A stretch of DNA of 64,000 nt from Rhodobacterales bacterium HTCC2255 (GCA_000153745.1 DS022282.1:1842816-1906815); one strand, 5' to 3'; numbered from the stretch's first letter, positions 16,574 to 26,947 are shown. A program made the numbers and translations. Notes: generated by a model from the sequence alone, not told the origin.

Positions 16574-17911
16574 ATGTCAAAGTTTACAAGACGTGGGCTA
16601 ATTAAGACCAGTGCAACAGTTGGTGCTGGTTTAGCGATGCCTACTTTCATTACAAGTCCTTTAGCTGCGTATACAAATGCACCTACAGGCGGTTCAGTTA
16701 CTCTGGGCTTTAACGTTCCACAATCTGGTCCATATGCGGACGAGGGTGCGGATGAATTGCGCGCATACAAACTTGCTGTTGAGCATCTTAATGGTGGTGG
16801 CGATGGTGGAATGATGAATACATTTTCATCAAAAGCTCTCAAAGGTAATGGTATCCTGGGTAAAAAAGTTGAATATGTAACTGGTGATACTCAAACTAAA
16901 TCAGATGCTGCACGTGCTTCTGCAAAATCAATGATCGAAAAAGATGGCGCAGTAATGATTACTGGTGGCTCATCTTCAGGTGTTGCAATTGCAGTTCAGG
17001 GATTATGCCAAGAAGCTGGTGTTATCTTTATGGCTGGTTTGACACACTCAAATGATACAACTGGTAAAGATAAAAAAGCTAACGGTTTCCGTCATTTCTT
17101 CAACGGTTACATGTCAGGAGCTGCATTAGCACCTGTTTTGGAAGCCCGATATGGGAAAGATCGTAATGCATACCATTTAACAGCTGATTATACATGGGGT
17201 TGGACACAACAAGAATCAATTCAGGCGGCAACAGAAGCAAAAGGTTGGAATACAGTGAATAATGTATTAACACCTCTCGCTACAACAGACTTCTCATCTT
17301 ATGTTGCTCCAGTATTAAATTCAGGTGCTGATGTTCTTGTATTAAACCACTATGGTGGAAATATGATTAACTCACTTACATCTGCGGTGCAGTTTGGGTT
17401 AAGAGATAAAGTTGTCAACAATAAGAATTTTGAAATTGTTGTACCGCTATATTCTCGTCTCATGGCTCGTGGTGCGGGTGAAAATGTTAAGGGTATCTTT
17501 GGTTCAACGAACTGGCATTGGTCACTTTCAGACGAAGGTACTAAAGCATTTGTTAAATCATTCGGCACAAAGTATGGTTTCCCACCATCTCAAGCCGCTC
17601 ACACAACTTATGTTCAAACATTATTATATGCGGACGCATGTGAACGTGCAGGTACATTCAATCCGTGTGGTGTTGGAGAGGCTCTTGAAGGCTTTAAATT
17701 TGACGGCATGGGTAATGGTCCAACTGAATATCGTGCGGAAGATCACCAATGTTTCAAAGATGTGTTAGTTGTGAAGGGTAAAGAAAACCCGACATCAGAA
17801 TTTGACGTGCTGGAAGTTGTTGAGATTACTCCACGTAGTCAAGTTGAATATGCTGTTGACCATCCAATGTTTGCAGGTGGTGCATTGGGTAAATGTAACC
17901 CAGGCGCATAA
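16574..17911 (+). CDS. Branched-chain-amino-acid-type ABC transporter substrate-binding protein, Tat signal
   Basis: Start at ATG 16574 is fixed by GGGAGGAAA just upstream and by a twin-arginine signal (TRRGLIK, residues 5-11, then a hydrophobic stretch). The 445-residue protein is a LivK/UrtA-type periplasmic receptor (ANF-receptor fold): LGFNVPQSGPYADEG at the start of the mature part, then VMITGGSSSGVAIA. Four transporter genes and acs follow in the same direction. Given acs and the acetate-type regulators, a short-chain carboxylate is a more likely ligand than an amino acid or urea; this is inference. Confidence 0.9.
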   Translation: MSKFTRRGLIKTSATVGAGLAMPTFITSPLAAYTNAPTGGSVTLGFNVPQSGPYADEGADELRAYKLAVEHLNGGGDGGMMNTFSSKALKGNGILGKKVEYVTGDTQTKSDAARASAKSMIEKDGAVMITGGSSSGVAIAVQGLCQEAGVIFMAGLTHSNDTTGKDKKANGFRHFFNGYMSGAALAPVLEARYGKDRNAYHLTADYTWGWTQQESIQAATEAKGWNTVNNVLTPLATTDFSSYVAPVLNSGADVLVLNHYGGNMINSLTSAVQFGLRDKVVNNKNFEIVVPLYSRLMARGAGENVKGIFGSTNWHWSLSDEGTKAFVKSFGTKYGFPPSQAAHTTYVQTLLYADACERAGTFNPCGVGEALEGFKFDGMGNGPTEYRAEDHQCFKDVLVVKGKENPTSEFDVLEVVEITPRSQVEYAVDHPMFAGGALGKCNPGA

Positions 17912-17933
17912 AAGTTATACATTTATATAATAA

Positions 17934-17959
17934 AGGCCACAGCGTTTTCGCTGTGGCCT
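17934..17959 (+). terminator. Hairpin after the binding-protein gene (terminator or attenuator)
   Basis: Perfect 11-bp stem AGGCCACAGCG / CGCTGTGGCCT with a TTTT loop, followed by ATTTTAAAAG, 22 bases after the binding-protein stop and 51 bases before the first permease. Likely reduces read-through so that receptor exceeds permease, as with the hairpins at 3371 and 34311. Confidence 0.85.
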
Positions 17960-18010
17960 ATTTTAAAAGTTAGGTTAAACTAACTTATTGAAAAATAGTT
18001 TGGACACAAC

Positions 18011-19048
18011 ATGGATGCAATTCTTTTACAGATATTAAATGGCTTAGATAAAGGAAGTGCCTATGCATTAATTGCTTTGGGGCTTACTCTAATTTTTGGC
18101 ACTTTGGGGGTTGTTAATTTTGCCCACGGTGCTTTGTTTATGCTAGGCGCATTTTGTGCGGTGTCTTTACAAAAATTAATGTCTGTTTCAAAAATAACGA
18201 TTGATCCATCTCAGTTAGATTTTTTAGGCAATCCTTTAAAGGTAAAAACCCCCTATATTGTAGAGTGGTTTGGGCCAAACGTTGGAAATGTTATTATTGA
18301 CTGGAATGTACCATTATCAATCATAGTGGCAATTCCTGTAATGTTATCGATTGGTTACATTATGGAACGTGGTCTAATTAAACATTTTTACAAAAGACCG
18401 CATGCAGATCAAATCCTTGTAACTTTTGGATTAGCAATTGTGATACAAGAATTGGTTAAAGCAAATTATGGTGCAAACCCTATTCCTACTCCAGCCCCTG
18501 ATCAGTTCGTTGGATCTTTCAATGTAGGTGCTTTGATTGGTCTTGATGCGAGTTATCCATACTGGAGATTAATATACTTTGCATTTTCAGCAGTAATTAT
18601 TAGTGCAGTATTTGCTTTTCTGAGATTCACAACATTCGGAATGGTGGTGCGAGCTGGAATGGCTGACAGAGAAACTGTCGGTTTGCTGGGCATAAATATT
18701 GATCGGCGTTTTACAATTATGTTTGGTATAGCTGCAGCTGTCGCAGGTTTAGCGGGGGTAATGTATACTCCTATAAATTCTCCCAATTATCACATGGGAA
18801 TGGACTTTTTAGTCTTATCATTCGTTGTAGTTGTTGTGGGTGGAATGGGATCATTGCCAGGAGCAGTATTGGCAGGATTTCTATTGGGGATACTAGAAAG
18901 TTTTGCTTCAATGAATGAAGTCAAAGGCTTCTTTGAGATGCTTTATCTGCCATCAATTGACCAAATTATAATTTATCTTGTTGCAATAATCGTTCTGCTT
19001 ACTAGACCCAGAGGGCTAATGGGCAAAGCTGGTGTGATGGAGGAATAA
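18011..19048 (+). CDS. LivH-type ABC transporter permease
   Basis: A 345-residue inner-membrane protein of the LivH family. The N-terminus ([32 protein letters not shown]) is the family hallmark, and the ATPase-contact loop around [17 protein letters not shown] is intact. Slightly longer than LivH (about 300) because of an insertion at about 55-95 between helices. Followed after 2 bases by LivM, with which it forms the pore. Confidence 0.92.
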   Translation: MDAILLQILNGLDKGSAYALIALGLTLIFGTLGVVNFAHGALFMLGAFCAVSLQKLMSVSKITIDPSQLDFLGNPLKVKTPYIVEWFGPNVGNVIIDWNVPLSIIVAIPVMLSIGYIMERGLIKHFYKRPHADQILVTFGLAIVIQELVKANYGANPIPTPAPDQFVGSFNVGALIGLDASYPYWRLIYFAFSAVIISAVFAFLRFTTFGMVVRAGMADRETVGLLGINIDRRFTIMFGIAAAVAGLAGVMYTPINSPNYHMGMDFLVLSFVVVVVGGMGSLPGAVLAGFLLGILESFASMNEVKGFFEMLYLPSIDQIIIYLVAIIVLLTRPRGLMGKAGVMEE

Positions 19049-19050
19049 TC

Positions 19051-20253
19051 ATGAAAAGTATTTCAAATGCTGATACGCGAACATTATATTTTGTAGCTAT
19101 AATCGCAATATTAGCCCCATTTATTTTAAACCCATTCCCAACAGATTCTGGGCTAGCACAATTTAACGCTGGATATCCTGACTTAATGCAACGTTTTGCT
19201 ATCTATGGAATACTTGCTATTGGTTTTAATATTCTTTTTGGTTTAACAGGCTATTTATCTTTTGGTCATGCCGCATTTCTTGGTGTAGGATCATATTCTG
19301 CAGTCTGGATGTTTAAATTATTATCAATGAATATTATCCCTGCTATAATCTTATCAGTTATTGTTGCAGGACTATTTTCTTTGTTAATTGGATTTATTTC
19401 ATTGCGAAGATCGGGTATTTACTTTTCTATTTTAACACTAGCCTTCGCTCAAATGAGTTTTGCTTTAGCATACTCAGTTCTTACTCCGCTGACAAACGGT
19501 GAAACAGGTCTTCAAATAACACTCAATGATCCAAGAATTTTTGCTGCAGAGAACGTTTCTGGAAATTTACCTGTAACATCACTTTTTGGTATGGAAATGC
19601 GTGACACTTGGACATTAAATTTGGGTGCATGGGATTTTCAGTTTAACATTGGGTATTATATATGTGCAATATTTTTACTTATTGCATTTTATTTATCTAT
19701 TCGTATTTTTCGCTCACCTTTTGGAATGATGCTGCGCGCAGTTAAAACAAACCAAACACGTCTTAACTATACAGGAATTAATACACGGCCATATACACTC
19801 GCCGCATTTGTGATATCGGGGATGTATGCAGGTCTCGCAGGTGGTTTAATGGCATCGATGGATCCTTTAGCAGGTGCGGAGCGTATGCAATGGACTGCGT
19901 CTGGTGAAATTGTCTTGATGACAATCTTGGGTGGAACAGGGACACTATTAGGGCCTGTAATGGGCGCAGGATTCATAAAATATTTTGAAAATATTTTTTC
20001 AAAAATTAATGATACTGTCCTACATGGATGGTTCGCATGGATGCCAGACGGATTGGAAAATGTTATTGTTTGGATACTTCATTTATTTACAGGAAAAGGA
20101 TGGCATTTAACATTGGGTATAATGTTCATGTTGATTGTGATTTTTTTACCTGGAGGTCTTATGGAGGGAATGTCACGAATTGGTAATTGGTGGAAACGCC
20201 GAAAAGGTGGAGATGAAAATACATCTGAAGCCAAATCAACACCAGCAGAATAG
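19051..20253 (+). CDS. LivM-type ABC transporter permease
   Basis: A 400-residue inner-membrane protein with LivM features: [22 protein letters not shown] in the first third, the [17 protein letters not shown] coupling loop, and GGTGTLLGP near the end. The tail after about 380 is charged ([12 protein letters not shown]) and cytoplasmic. Spaced 2 bases from LivH and 9 from the ATPase, so one transcript. Confidence 0.92.
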   Translation: MKSISNADTRTLYFVAIIAILAPFILNPFPTDSGLAQFNAGYPDLMQRFAIYGILAIGFNILFGLTGYLSFGHAAFLGVGSYSAVWMFKLLSMNIIPAIILSVIVAGLFSLLIGFISLRRSGIYFSILTLAFAQMSFALAYSVLTPLTNGETGLQITLNDPRIFAAENVSGNLPVTSLFGMEMRDTWTLNLGAWDFQFNIGYYICAIFLLIAFYLSIRIFRSPFGMMLRAVKTNQTRLNYTGINTRPYTLAAFVISGMYAGLAGGLMASMDPLAGAERMQWTASGEIVLMTILGGTGTLLGPVMGAGFIKYFENIFSKINDTVLHGWFAWMPDGLENVIVWILHLFTGKGWHLTLGIMFMLIVIFLPGGLMEGMSRIGNWWKRRKGGDENTSEAKSTPAE

Positions 20254-20262
20254 GATCAACTT

Positions 20263-21021
20263 ATGGGAATTCTTGATGTTCAAAATGTGAATAAGAGCTT
20301 TGGTGGTCTTAAAGCATTGCACAATGTTAATTTAGACATTGAAGAGGGTAAAATTCATGCAATAATTGGGCCGAATGGTGCAGGTAAATCTACATTATTA
20401 AATTGTTTTGTAGGAAAACTAATGCCAGATACAGGCACTGTAATGTTTGATGGGCAATCTTTATTAGGTATCAAACCACATGAGATAAACCAACTTGGAG
20501 TAAGCCGCGTATTTCAAACGCCTGAAATATTTTCAGAACTAACGGTTTGGGAAAATACTTTAATTCCATGTTTCGCTAAACGTGATGGTTCATTTGCTCT
20601 TAATGCCTTGTCGAGAGTTTCTGAAAATAAAGATATGGCTGAGAAAGCTGAGAAAATGTTAGTTGATGTTGATCTTATTAATAAAAAAGACATGCTTGCA
20701 TCGTCAATGTCTCGTGGTGATAAAAGAAGACTAGAAATGGCAATGTGTCTTTCTCAAAATCCAAAATTACTTTTGCTTGATGAACCTACAGCTGGTATGG
20801 CTCGAGCTGATACTCAAAGTACAATCGAGCTTTTGAAAAGTATTCAAAAGAAGCTTAAAATTACTATGGTTATAATTGAACATGATATGGGTGTTGTTTT
20901 TTCATTAGCTCAAAAAATTTCAGTTCTAGCCCAAGGAACTGTCATTGTTGAAGACGTTCCAGAAAAAATTAAAGGGCATCCTAAGGTAAAAGAAGCTTAC
21001 CTTGGTGAAGCTCAAGTATAA
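20263..21021 (+). CDS. LivG-type ABC transporter ATP-binding protein
   Basis: A 252-residue single ABC domain with Walker A GPNGAGKST (about 36-44), Q-loop RVFQTPEIF, Walker B KLLLLDEPTAGM and switch His in IIEHDMG. The signature is MSRGDKRRLEMA instead of LSxGQ, keeping the Ser and Gly needed for ATP contact. One of the two ATPases powering the LivH/LivM pore. Confidence 0.93.
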   Translation: MGILDVQNVNKSFGGLKALHNVNLDIEEGKIHAIIGPNGAGKSTLLNCFVGKLMPDTGTVMFDGQSLLGIKPHEINQLGVSRVFQTPEIFSELTVWENTLIPCFAKRDGSFALNALSRVSENKDMAEKAEKMLVDVDLINKKDMLASSMSRGDKRRLEMAMCLSQNPKLLLLDEPTAGMARADTQSTIELLKSIQKKLKITMVIIEHDMGVVFSLAQKISVLAQGTVIVEDVPEKIKGHPKVKEAYLGEAQV

Positions 21022-21034
21022 GGTAAAAAACTAG

Positions 21035-21775
21035 ATGATTAACACTCCAGATAATGCAGAACCTTCAAAGCCTATTTATTTTTCAGCACATGATATTCAT
21101 GCATATTATGGAGAAAGCTATATCGTGCAAGGTGTATCGTTGAATGTGCATGAAGGTGAAATTTTAGCACTTTTAGGGAGAAATGGAGCAGGTAAAACTT
21201 CTACATTACGTGCAATTGCTCGCTTAGATGAGCCATCAGTAAATAAAGGTGAAATCTGGCTAGATCATCAACCCTTACATACAATGAAAGCTTGGGAGGC
21301 TGCTCAAGCAGGTATTTCTTTAGTCCCAGAAGATCGAAGGATCATTCAAGGTTTAACTGTGGAAGAAAATTTGCAATTAGCACAAATTGAAAAACCAATT
21401 GGATGGTCCCTAGAGCGAATTTATGAATTATTTCCTCGTCTTGGTGAGCGTAGAAAACAAGAAGGAACAACACTTTCAGGCGGTGAACAACAAATGCTGG
21501 CTATCGGGCGAGCACTTGCACGGGATATAAAATTATTACTCTTAGATGAGCCATATGAGGGTTTAGCACCTGTTATCGTTCAGGAAATTGAAAAAACCTT
21601 ACGCCTTATTCGCGAGCAAGGAATTACTACTATAATTGTAGAACAAAATGCTGTTGCTGCTTTAAAATTAGCAGATCGTGCGGTTATTCTTGATACTGGT
21701 GGTGTAGTATTCTCTGGGACAGCAAAAGAAGTTTTAGAAAATGAAGAATTGCGTCATGAGTATTTAGCAATTTAA
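21035..21775 (+). CDS. LivF-type ABC transporter ATP-binding protein
   Basis: A 246-residue single ABC domain: Walker A GRNGAGKTS, signature LSGGEQQMLAIGRAL, Walker B LLLLDEPYEGLAP, switch region VEQN (Asn in place of His, usual for LivF). An N-terminal extension of about 15 polar residues precedes the domain. Last importer gene; acs begins 63 bases later with no terminator between, so co-transcription is likely. Confidence 0.93.
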   Translation: MINTPDNAEPSKPIYFSAHDIHAYYGESYIVQGVSLNVHEGEILALLGRNGAGKTSTLRAIARLDEPSVNKGEIWLDHQPLHTMKAWEAAQAGISLVPEDRRIIQGLTVEENLQLAQIEKPIGWSLERIYELFPRLGERRKQEGTTLSGGEQQMLAIGRALARDIKLLLLDEPYEGLAPVIVQEIEKTLRLIREQGITTIIVEQNAVAALKLADRAVILDTGGVVFSGTAKEVLENEELRHEYLAI

Positions 21776-21838
21776 AAAATTAATAGATTAAAGAATAATG
21801 ATTAATCGATTTAGTATTTAAATCTTAAAGGTAATAGT

Positions 21839-23776
21839 ATGACTGAAAAAGTATTCCAACCAACTCCAGATTTTGCAAAAAATGCTCATGCGAATAAAGA
21901 GAAATATGAATTAATGTATACTGAATCAGTCTCTAATCCAGATGCTTTTTGGGGAGAGCATGGCAAACGCATTGATTGGATTACTCCATTTACGAAAGTT
22001 AAAAATACTTCCTTTGAATATCCAAACATATCAATAAAATGGTATGAAGATGGTGAATTAAATGTATGTGAAAATTGCGTTGACAGACATCTTGAGTCAC
22101 GTGGAGATCAGACTGCAATAATATGGGAGTCCGATGATCCAAATATTGATAAGCATATTACATATAACCAGCTTCATGATCATGTCTCTAGATTAGCTAA
22201 TGTGTATAAATCATTAGGTGTTGGAAAAGGTGATAGAGTTATTTTGTATATGCCAATGATTCCAGAAGCTGCATATGCAATGTTAGCGTGTGCTAGAATT
22301 GGCGCAATCCATTCCATAGTCTTTGGTGGATTTTCACCAGATGCGTTAGCTTCTAGAATATCTGATTGTAAAGCATCACTAGTTGTAACGGCTGATGAAG
22401 GCCCAAGAGGTGGGAAAAATATTCCACTGAAAAAAAATGTAGATGCCGCATTAGAAATATGTGGAGATGTTAAAACTTTAGTTGTTAGAAGAACTGGAAA
22501 CAGCACTCCATATAGAGAAAACCGTGATTTTGATTATGAAGAACTAGTTTCTGTTGCATCGAGTGATTGTCCAGTTGAAAAGATGAATGCTGAAGATCCT
22601 CTTTTTATTCTATATACTTCTGGCTCTACAGGTAAACCAAAAGGTGTAGTACATTCCTCTGCTGGATATTTAGTATATGCGTCGATGACACATCAATATA
22701 CTTTTGATTACCAAGAAGGTGACACATACTGGTGTACAGCAGATGTAGGCTGGATAACGGGGCACTCTTATATTGTATATGGGCCATTGGCCAATGGTGC
22801 GACAACTTTGATGTTTGAAGGCACCCCGACATACCCAGATGCATCACGTTTTTGGGCTGTTTGTGAGAAACATAAAGTTAACCAATTTTATACTGCGCCT
22901 ACTGCAATTCGAGCTTTAATGGGTTTAGGGGATGATTTAGTTTTAAAGCATAATTTATCTGATTTACGTGTACTTGGTACTGTAGGCGAACCAATAAACC
23001 CTGAAGCTTGGAATTGGTATAATGAAGTTGTTGGTAAGGGTGTTGTTCCTATTGTTGATACATGGTGGCAAACAGAAACCGGTGGCCATATGCTGACACC
23101 ACTTCCAGGTGTTACTGCGACTAAACCAGGCTCTGCTACAACACCATTTTTTGGAGTACAGCCGGTAATTTTAGATTCACAAACAGGTCAAGAAATTGAA
23201 GGAGCATGTGAAGGTGTTCTGGCGATTAAAGAAAGTTGGCCATCCCAAATGAGGACGGTCTATGGAGATCATGATCGTTTTGTCAAAACTTATTTTGAAG
23301 CTTATAAAGGTTATTACTTCACCGAAGATGGATGCAAGCGTGATAAAGATGGTTACTATTGGATAACTGGGCGAGTGGATGATGTCTTGAATGTATCTGG
23401 TCACCGAATGGGAACTGCAGAAATTGAAAGTGCTTTGGTTGCACACAAAGATGTAGCTGAAGCTGCAGTTGTTGGATATCCACATGAAGTTAAAGGCCAA
23501 GGAATTTATTGTTATGTCACACTCAATGCGAGTGCAGAATACACTGAAGAACTGCGTACGGCTTTAAGAGGATGGGTGCGTCAGCAGATAGGGCCAATTG
23601 CTAGTCCTGATTATATCCAGTGGGCACCTGGTTTACCTAAAACAAGGTCAGGTAAAATAATGAGAAGAATATTGAGAAAAGTTGCTGAGAATGATTATAA
23701 TTCATTGGGTGACATATCTACTTTAGCTGAGCCAGAAGTCGTAGAAAAACTTATTGAAAATCGTATGAATCGTTAA
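21839..23776 (+). CDS. acs: Acetyl-CoA synthetase, AMP-forming
   Basis: A 645-residue adenylating enzyme activating acetate (or propionate) to acyl-CoA. Seen motifs: P-loop [14 protein letters not shown], the ACS signature [33 protein letters not shown], and the C-terminal [11 protein letters not shown] whose Lys is the target of acetylation control. Full length. Linked to the upstream importer operon and to aceA about 13 kb away, giving uptake, activation and glyoxylate-shunt entry. An intrinsic terminator follows directly. Confidence 0.97.
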   Translation: MTEKVFQPTPDFAKNAHANKEKYELMYTESVSNPDAFWGEHGKRIDWITPFTKVKNTSFEYPNISIKWYEDGELNVCENCVDRHLESRGDQTAIIWESDDPNIDKHITYNQLHDHVSRLANVYKSLGVGKGDRVILYMPMIPEAAYAMLACARIGAIHSIVFGGFSPDALASRISDCKASLVVTADEGPRGGKNIPLKKNVDAALEICGDVKTLVVRRTGNSTPYRENRDFDYEELVSVASSDCPVEKMNAEDPLFILYTSGSTGKPKGVVHSSAGYLVYASMTHQYTFDYQEGDTYWCTADVGWITGHSYIVYGPLANGATTLMFEGTPTYPDASRFWAVCEKHKVNQFYTAPTAIRALMGLGDDLVLKHNLSDLRVLGTVGEPINPEAWNWYNEVVGKGVVPIVDTWWQTETGGHMLTPLPGVTATKPGSATTPFFGVQPVILDSQTGQEIEGACEGVLAIKESWPSQMRTVYGDHDRFVKTYFEAYKGYYFTEDGCKRDKDGYYWITGRVDDVLNVSGHRMGTAEIESALVAHKDVAEAAVVGYPHEVKGQGIYCYVTLNASAEYTEELRTALRGWVRQQIGPIASPDYIQWAPGLPKTRSGKIMRRILRKVAENDYNSLGDISTLAEPEVVEKLIENRMNR

Positions 23777-23794
23777 AATTAAACCATTAATTTT

Positions 23795-23822
23795 CCCACA
23801 TTTAAGTTCCATTAAATGTGGG
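23795..23822 (+). terminator. Terminator of acs, lying inside the 3' end of the opposing gene
   Basis: Stem CCCACATTTAA / TTAAATGTGGG (11 bp) with a 6-base loop, followed on + by TTTTCTTTTTTCT. The stem includes the stop codon and last codons of the convergent crotonase gene (ending at 23802), so the terminator sequence is also coding. Confidence 0.88.
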
Positions 23823-24584
23823 TTTTCTTTTTTCTATAAAAGCCTTCATACCTTCTTTTTGATCATGTGTATCAAATAATGAATAAAATAAACTTCTCTC
23901 GTATTTTAAGCCTTGTTCTAATGTGAGGTTATCGCTTTTATGGATCGCATTAGTAATCATTGTTAATGCTGGCTTTGAATATTGGGATATAATTTCAGCA
24001 ATACCCAAAGCATTTTCGACTAGTTCTTCATCCGGAAATATTCTAGCTATTAAACCACAATTAAGTGCTTCCTCAGCACCCATCATTCGTCCTGTCAGAT
24101 GCATATCCATTGATTTTGCACGGCCTATTAGCTTAGTCATTCTTTGTGTTCCACCAATACCTGCAATAACACCAAGTTTTATTTCTGGTTGGCCAAATTT
24201 TGCACTTTCACCAGCCAATATATAATCGCACATCATAGCAAGTTCACAACCACCCCCAAGCGCATATCCGTTCACGGCAGCTATTTTTGGCGTTTGCATA
24301 TTTGCAAATAGTTCCCAGTCAGAAAAATATCTTCCTTCACGCATTTCTTTAGAAGATTTATCACACATTTCTTTGATATCTGCACCAGCGGCAAATGCTT
24401 TCATATTCCCTGTTAAGATTATGCAGGCTAGATCTGGATCAGCATCCAAAGAAACAACATGCTCTAAGATTTCTTTTAAAACTTCCTTGTTTAGAGCATT
24501 CAATTCTTCAGGGCGATTTAGTTCTATTTTTAATACTTTATCATAACGAGTAAGTCTTATTGTCTTTGGCATTTTTTTTCTCAT
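23802..24584 (-). CDS. Enoyl-CoA hydratase/isomerase family protein (crotonase)
   Basis: A 260-residue crotonase: oxyanion-hole segments AFAAGADIKEM and NGYALGGGCELAMMCD, and the acidic residues of the hydratase type (GGGCELA Glu and EIKLGVIAGIGGTQR Glu) are present, so true hydratase activity is likely. Start ATG 24584 or ATG 24572 are both possible. 61 bases downstream of the trimethylamine-dehydrogenase-like gene on the same strand and convergent with acs. Its substrate and link to either neighbour are not clear. Confidence 0.9.
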   Translation of the reverse strand: MRKKMPKTIRLTRYDKVLKIELNRPEELNALNKEVLKEILEHVVSLDADPDLACIILTGNMKAFAAGADIKEMCDKSSKEMREGRYFSDWELFANMQTPKIAAVNGYALGGGCELAMMCDYILAGESAKFGQPEIKLGVIAGIGGTQRMTKLIGRAKSMDMHLTGRMMGAEEALNCGLIARIFPDEELVENALGIAEIISQYSKPALTMITNAIHKSDNLTLEQGLKYERSLFYSLFDTHDQKEGMKAFIEKRKPTFNGT

Positions 24585-24645
24585 AATTCTCTAATTTTTA
24601 GTTATTTTAAATTTTTTTTTTGCCTGTAATTTATGCTTAAAACAT

Positions 24646-26721
24646 TTAACTATCTTCAAAAAATACACGATCGTGTTTAAACGGATTATCGTAATCAATA
24701 GTTTCTTCTAACTCGCGTGCATATTTATGGCCTGCATAAATAGCTGCTGCAATAATTGCTGGTGCATCACAATCCCCTATCTTTTTTAAAGATTTGATAG
24801 TTGTACCTGGATAATTTTTCTCATGCATTAATAAACTATGATAAAGTTCATCATTTGGTTTTCGTGCGGTTACTAACACTATGGAGTTTGCTGATATTGT
24901 TGATTTGGAATTGGTATATATGCATTCAAATTCTGCTTTTTTCCCATTAAAACTTTTTAAACTTTTTGCACAAATAATCTTAACTCCTAGCTTCATAAGA
25001 TTTGATTGTGATCTCCATCTATCTGTTGTGTATGCTCCCCAACTAGAAACCATATCCTGAGGAGTAACTATTGTTGTTGGTACACCTGAAGCTTTTATTT
25101 TTTCGGCTATAACAGATCCCATATAATAGTGATCATCATCGTATATTATCGTTGGGCCATCAGGAAGATTCCCAGCCATGATATCATCGGGTGTAAATAA
25201 GTTTGGTGAATGCTTTAAATCATCAATTCCGTTTAAGTGAGTGCCTCCAAAACCGTCTCGACGCCATTCTGACCCTGTTGCAATAGCTATATGTTCAGCT
25301 CCGACCTCAATTATCTGGTCATGTGTCATTCTACTTTCACGAAAAACTTCTATATTTGGAAGTTTCTCAATCTGTTGTAACCGATAGTCACGAACCCGAG
25401 CCCATTGGGATAAACCAGGTAGTTTGGCCTCAGTACTTACACGTCCACCTAATTCTCGACTTGCTTCTGTAAGCATTACTTTATAGCCGCGTTTTCCAAG
25501 GGCATGTGCAGCTTCCAATCCTGTTGGCCCTGCTCCAATTATTAGAACGCTTGAGTCACTTATTTTTTTGTTAATTTTTTCGGGATGCCAACCACTACGC
25601 CACTCTTCACTCATTGTAGGGTTTTGGGTGCATCTAATAGGAACACCTTTGCCATCACCTACATAGCATATATTGCAACCAATACACTCGCGTATATCTT
25701 CAAATTTACCTTCTTGTATTTTTTTTGGAAGGAAAGGGTCAGCAATTGATGGACGTGCTGCTCCTATCAAATCAACTATTCCACCTTTTATTTGCGCTAG
25801 CATTGTATCTGGAGATGTAAAGCGACCCACAGTAACAACAGGCTTGGATGTGAGTTCTTTTATGCCTTTAACGTATGGCATTAATGAGGCTTCTTTAGTA
25901 AAGCGCGACAAACCCATTTCAAGAGAATAGTCATTTATATTTATATCCCAAAGGTCAGGAAATTCGCCAAGTAAACCAAGAATTTCTTCTGTTTCTCCAG
26001 GAATAGGATTTCCATCACCGCCAGATTTATTAGCGTTTGTTTCTGCAGAGAATCTGACAGCAACTGCCATTGTATCACCAACTGCTTCTTTGGTGTCTTC
26101 AATAATTTCTCGCATAAACCGTATTCGATTGCCAAGACTTCCACCGTATTCATCTATTCTTTTATTTGTCGTAGGTGATAAGAATTGTGAGATTAAATAT
26201 CCGTGAGTAGCGTATACATATACGATGTCAAAGCCGGCCTCTTTAGCACGCAAAGCCGCATTACGATGCCAAATTCTAACATTTTTTATATCGCTCTTAT
26301 CCATGGCTCGTGTTTGAAAAGGATTTCCACTAGTATTCATGAGGCTAGAAGGAGCAAGAGCAACTTCTCTTGTTGCAAGATTTGCCATTTGTGAGCCCCC
26401 AATAACAAGTTCCACACCAGCAAGAGCACCGTGAGCATGGACTTTTTCTGTCATCAAAGCATGAGATTTAATGTCTCCCTTGTCCCATAGGGAGGCACTT
26501 GGGTGGGGTGAGTCATCGCTTGAAGGATGGATGGAACAATATTCAGTATTAACAACCCCCCATCCACCTTCTGCTTTTACTTCACGTAAGCCAGCTAAAG
26601 TGCGGGGTTTATGCCAACCACTCCCTGTACAATGAGGTACTTGGTAAAATCGATTTTTTGTAGTTACTGGGCCAATTTTTAATGGCTCAAATAAAATATC
26701 AAATCTTGGATCACGGGGCAC
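24646..26721 (-). CDS. Trimethylamine-dehydrogenase-like flavin/iron-sulfur oxidoreductase
   Basis: A 691-residue enzyme: old-yellow-enzyme FMN barrel (1-340), 4Fe-4S cluster Cys346, 349, 352 and 364, then a Rossmann dinucleotide domain (IIGAGPTGLEAAHALG). It keeps Cys31 (in YQVPHC), which in trimethylamine dehydrogenase forms the covalent 6-S-cysteinyl FMN bond, plus Tyr61, Tyr170, His173 and Trp258 matching active-site residues. The Trp of the enzyme's aromatic bowl located between the last two cluster Cys is absent (CYVGDGKGVPIRC), so another methylated amine (N-methylproline, dimethylglycine, histamine-like) is more likely. GTG start with AGGAT upstream. Confidence 0.9.
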   Translation of the reverse strand: MPRDPRFDILFEPLKIGPVTTKNRFYQVPHCTGSGWHKPRTLAGLREVKAEGGWGVVNTEYCSIHPSSDDSPHPSASLWDKGDIKSHALMTEKVHAHGALAGVELVIGGSQMANLATREVALAPSSLMNTSGNPFQTRAMDKSDIKNVRIWHRNAALRAKEAGFDIVYVYATHGYLISQFLSPTTNKRIDEYGGSLGNRIRFMREIIEDTKEAVGDTMAVAVRFSAETNANKSGGDGNPIPGETEEILGLLGEFPDLWDININDYSLEMGLSRFTKEASLMPYVKGIKELTSKPVVTVGRFTSPDTMLAQIKGGIVDLIGAARPSIADPFLPKKIQEGKFEDIRECIGCNICYVGDGKGVPIRCTQNPTMSEEWRSGWHPEKINKKISDSSVLIIGAGPTGLEAAHALGKRGYKVMLTEASRELGGRVSTEAKLPGLSQWARVRDYRLQQIEKLPNIEVFRESRMTHDQIIEVGAEHIAIATGSEWRRDGFGGTHLNGIDDLKHSPNLFTPDDIMAGNLPDGPTIIYDDDHYYMGSVIAEKIKASGVPTTIVTPQDMVSSWGAYTTDRWRSQSNLMKLGVKIICAKSLKSFNGKKAEFECIYTNSKSTISANSIVLVTARKPNDELYHSLLMHEKNYPGTTIKSLKKIGDCDAPAIIAAAIYAGHKYARELEETIDYDNPFKHDRVFFEDS

Positions 26722-26773
26722 AAAGTTATCCTATCATATTAAATAATCTACTGTAATTGTAGTGTTCCATTTC

Positions 26774-26789
26774 TTGACTTATCAGTCAA
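26774..26789. promoter_or_regulatory. Palindromic operator-like element between divergent amine genes
   Basis: TTGACTTATCAGTCAA, 6-bp arms TTGACT / AGTCAA around 4 bases. Each arm can act as a -35 box: on + TTGACT is followed after 17 bases by AATACT, leading to the aldehyde dehydrogenase gene; on - the other arm points at the flavoprotein gene 53 bases away. Arms of this type are common in TetR-family operators. A near copy is at 32987-33002. Confidence 0.6.
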
Positions 26790-26899
26790 TATTTTGAATA
26801 CTTTCCCTAAATGCTTTAATTAATATTTTATAAGTTGATGAGGAAAAGAACGTTAGACACAGATGTGTTTTTTACCTTTTCGTGAGCAGAAAGATTACA

Positions 26900-26923
26900 T
26901 TTATCAAAAAGATTATTGATAAA
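26900..26923. promoter_or_regulatory. Inverted repeat before the aldehyde dehydrogenase gene
   Basis: TTTATCAA / TTGATAAA, perfect 8-bp arms separated by 8 bases, ending 24 bases before the ATG at 26948. Downstream of the likely promoter, so a repressor site or an mRNA leader hairpin; AT-rich, so chance is not excluded. Confidence 0.4.
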
Positions 26924-26947
26924 ATAATTTGAATAAAAGGATAAAAA

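Noticed and set aside
20700-20740. MSRGDKRR instead of the usual LSxGQ signature in the LivG-type ATPase
   Set aside because: The Ser and Gly that contact ATP remain, Walker motifs are intact and the operon is complete; probably a subfamily variation.
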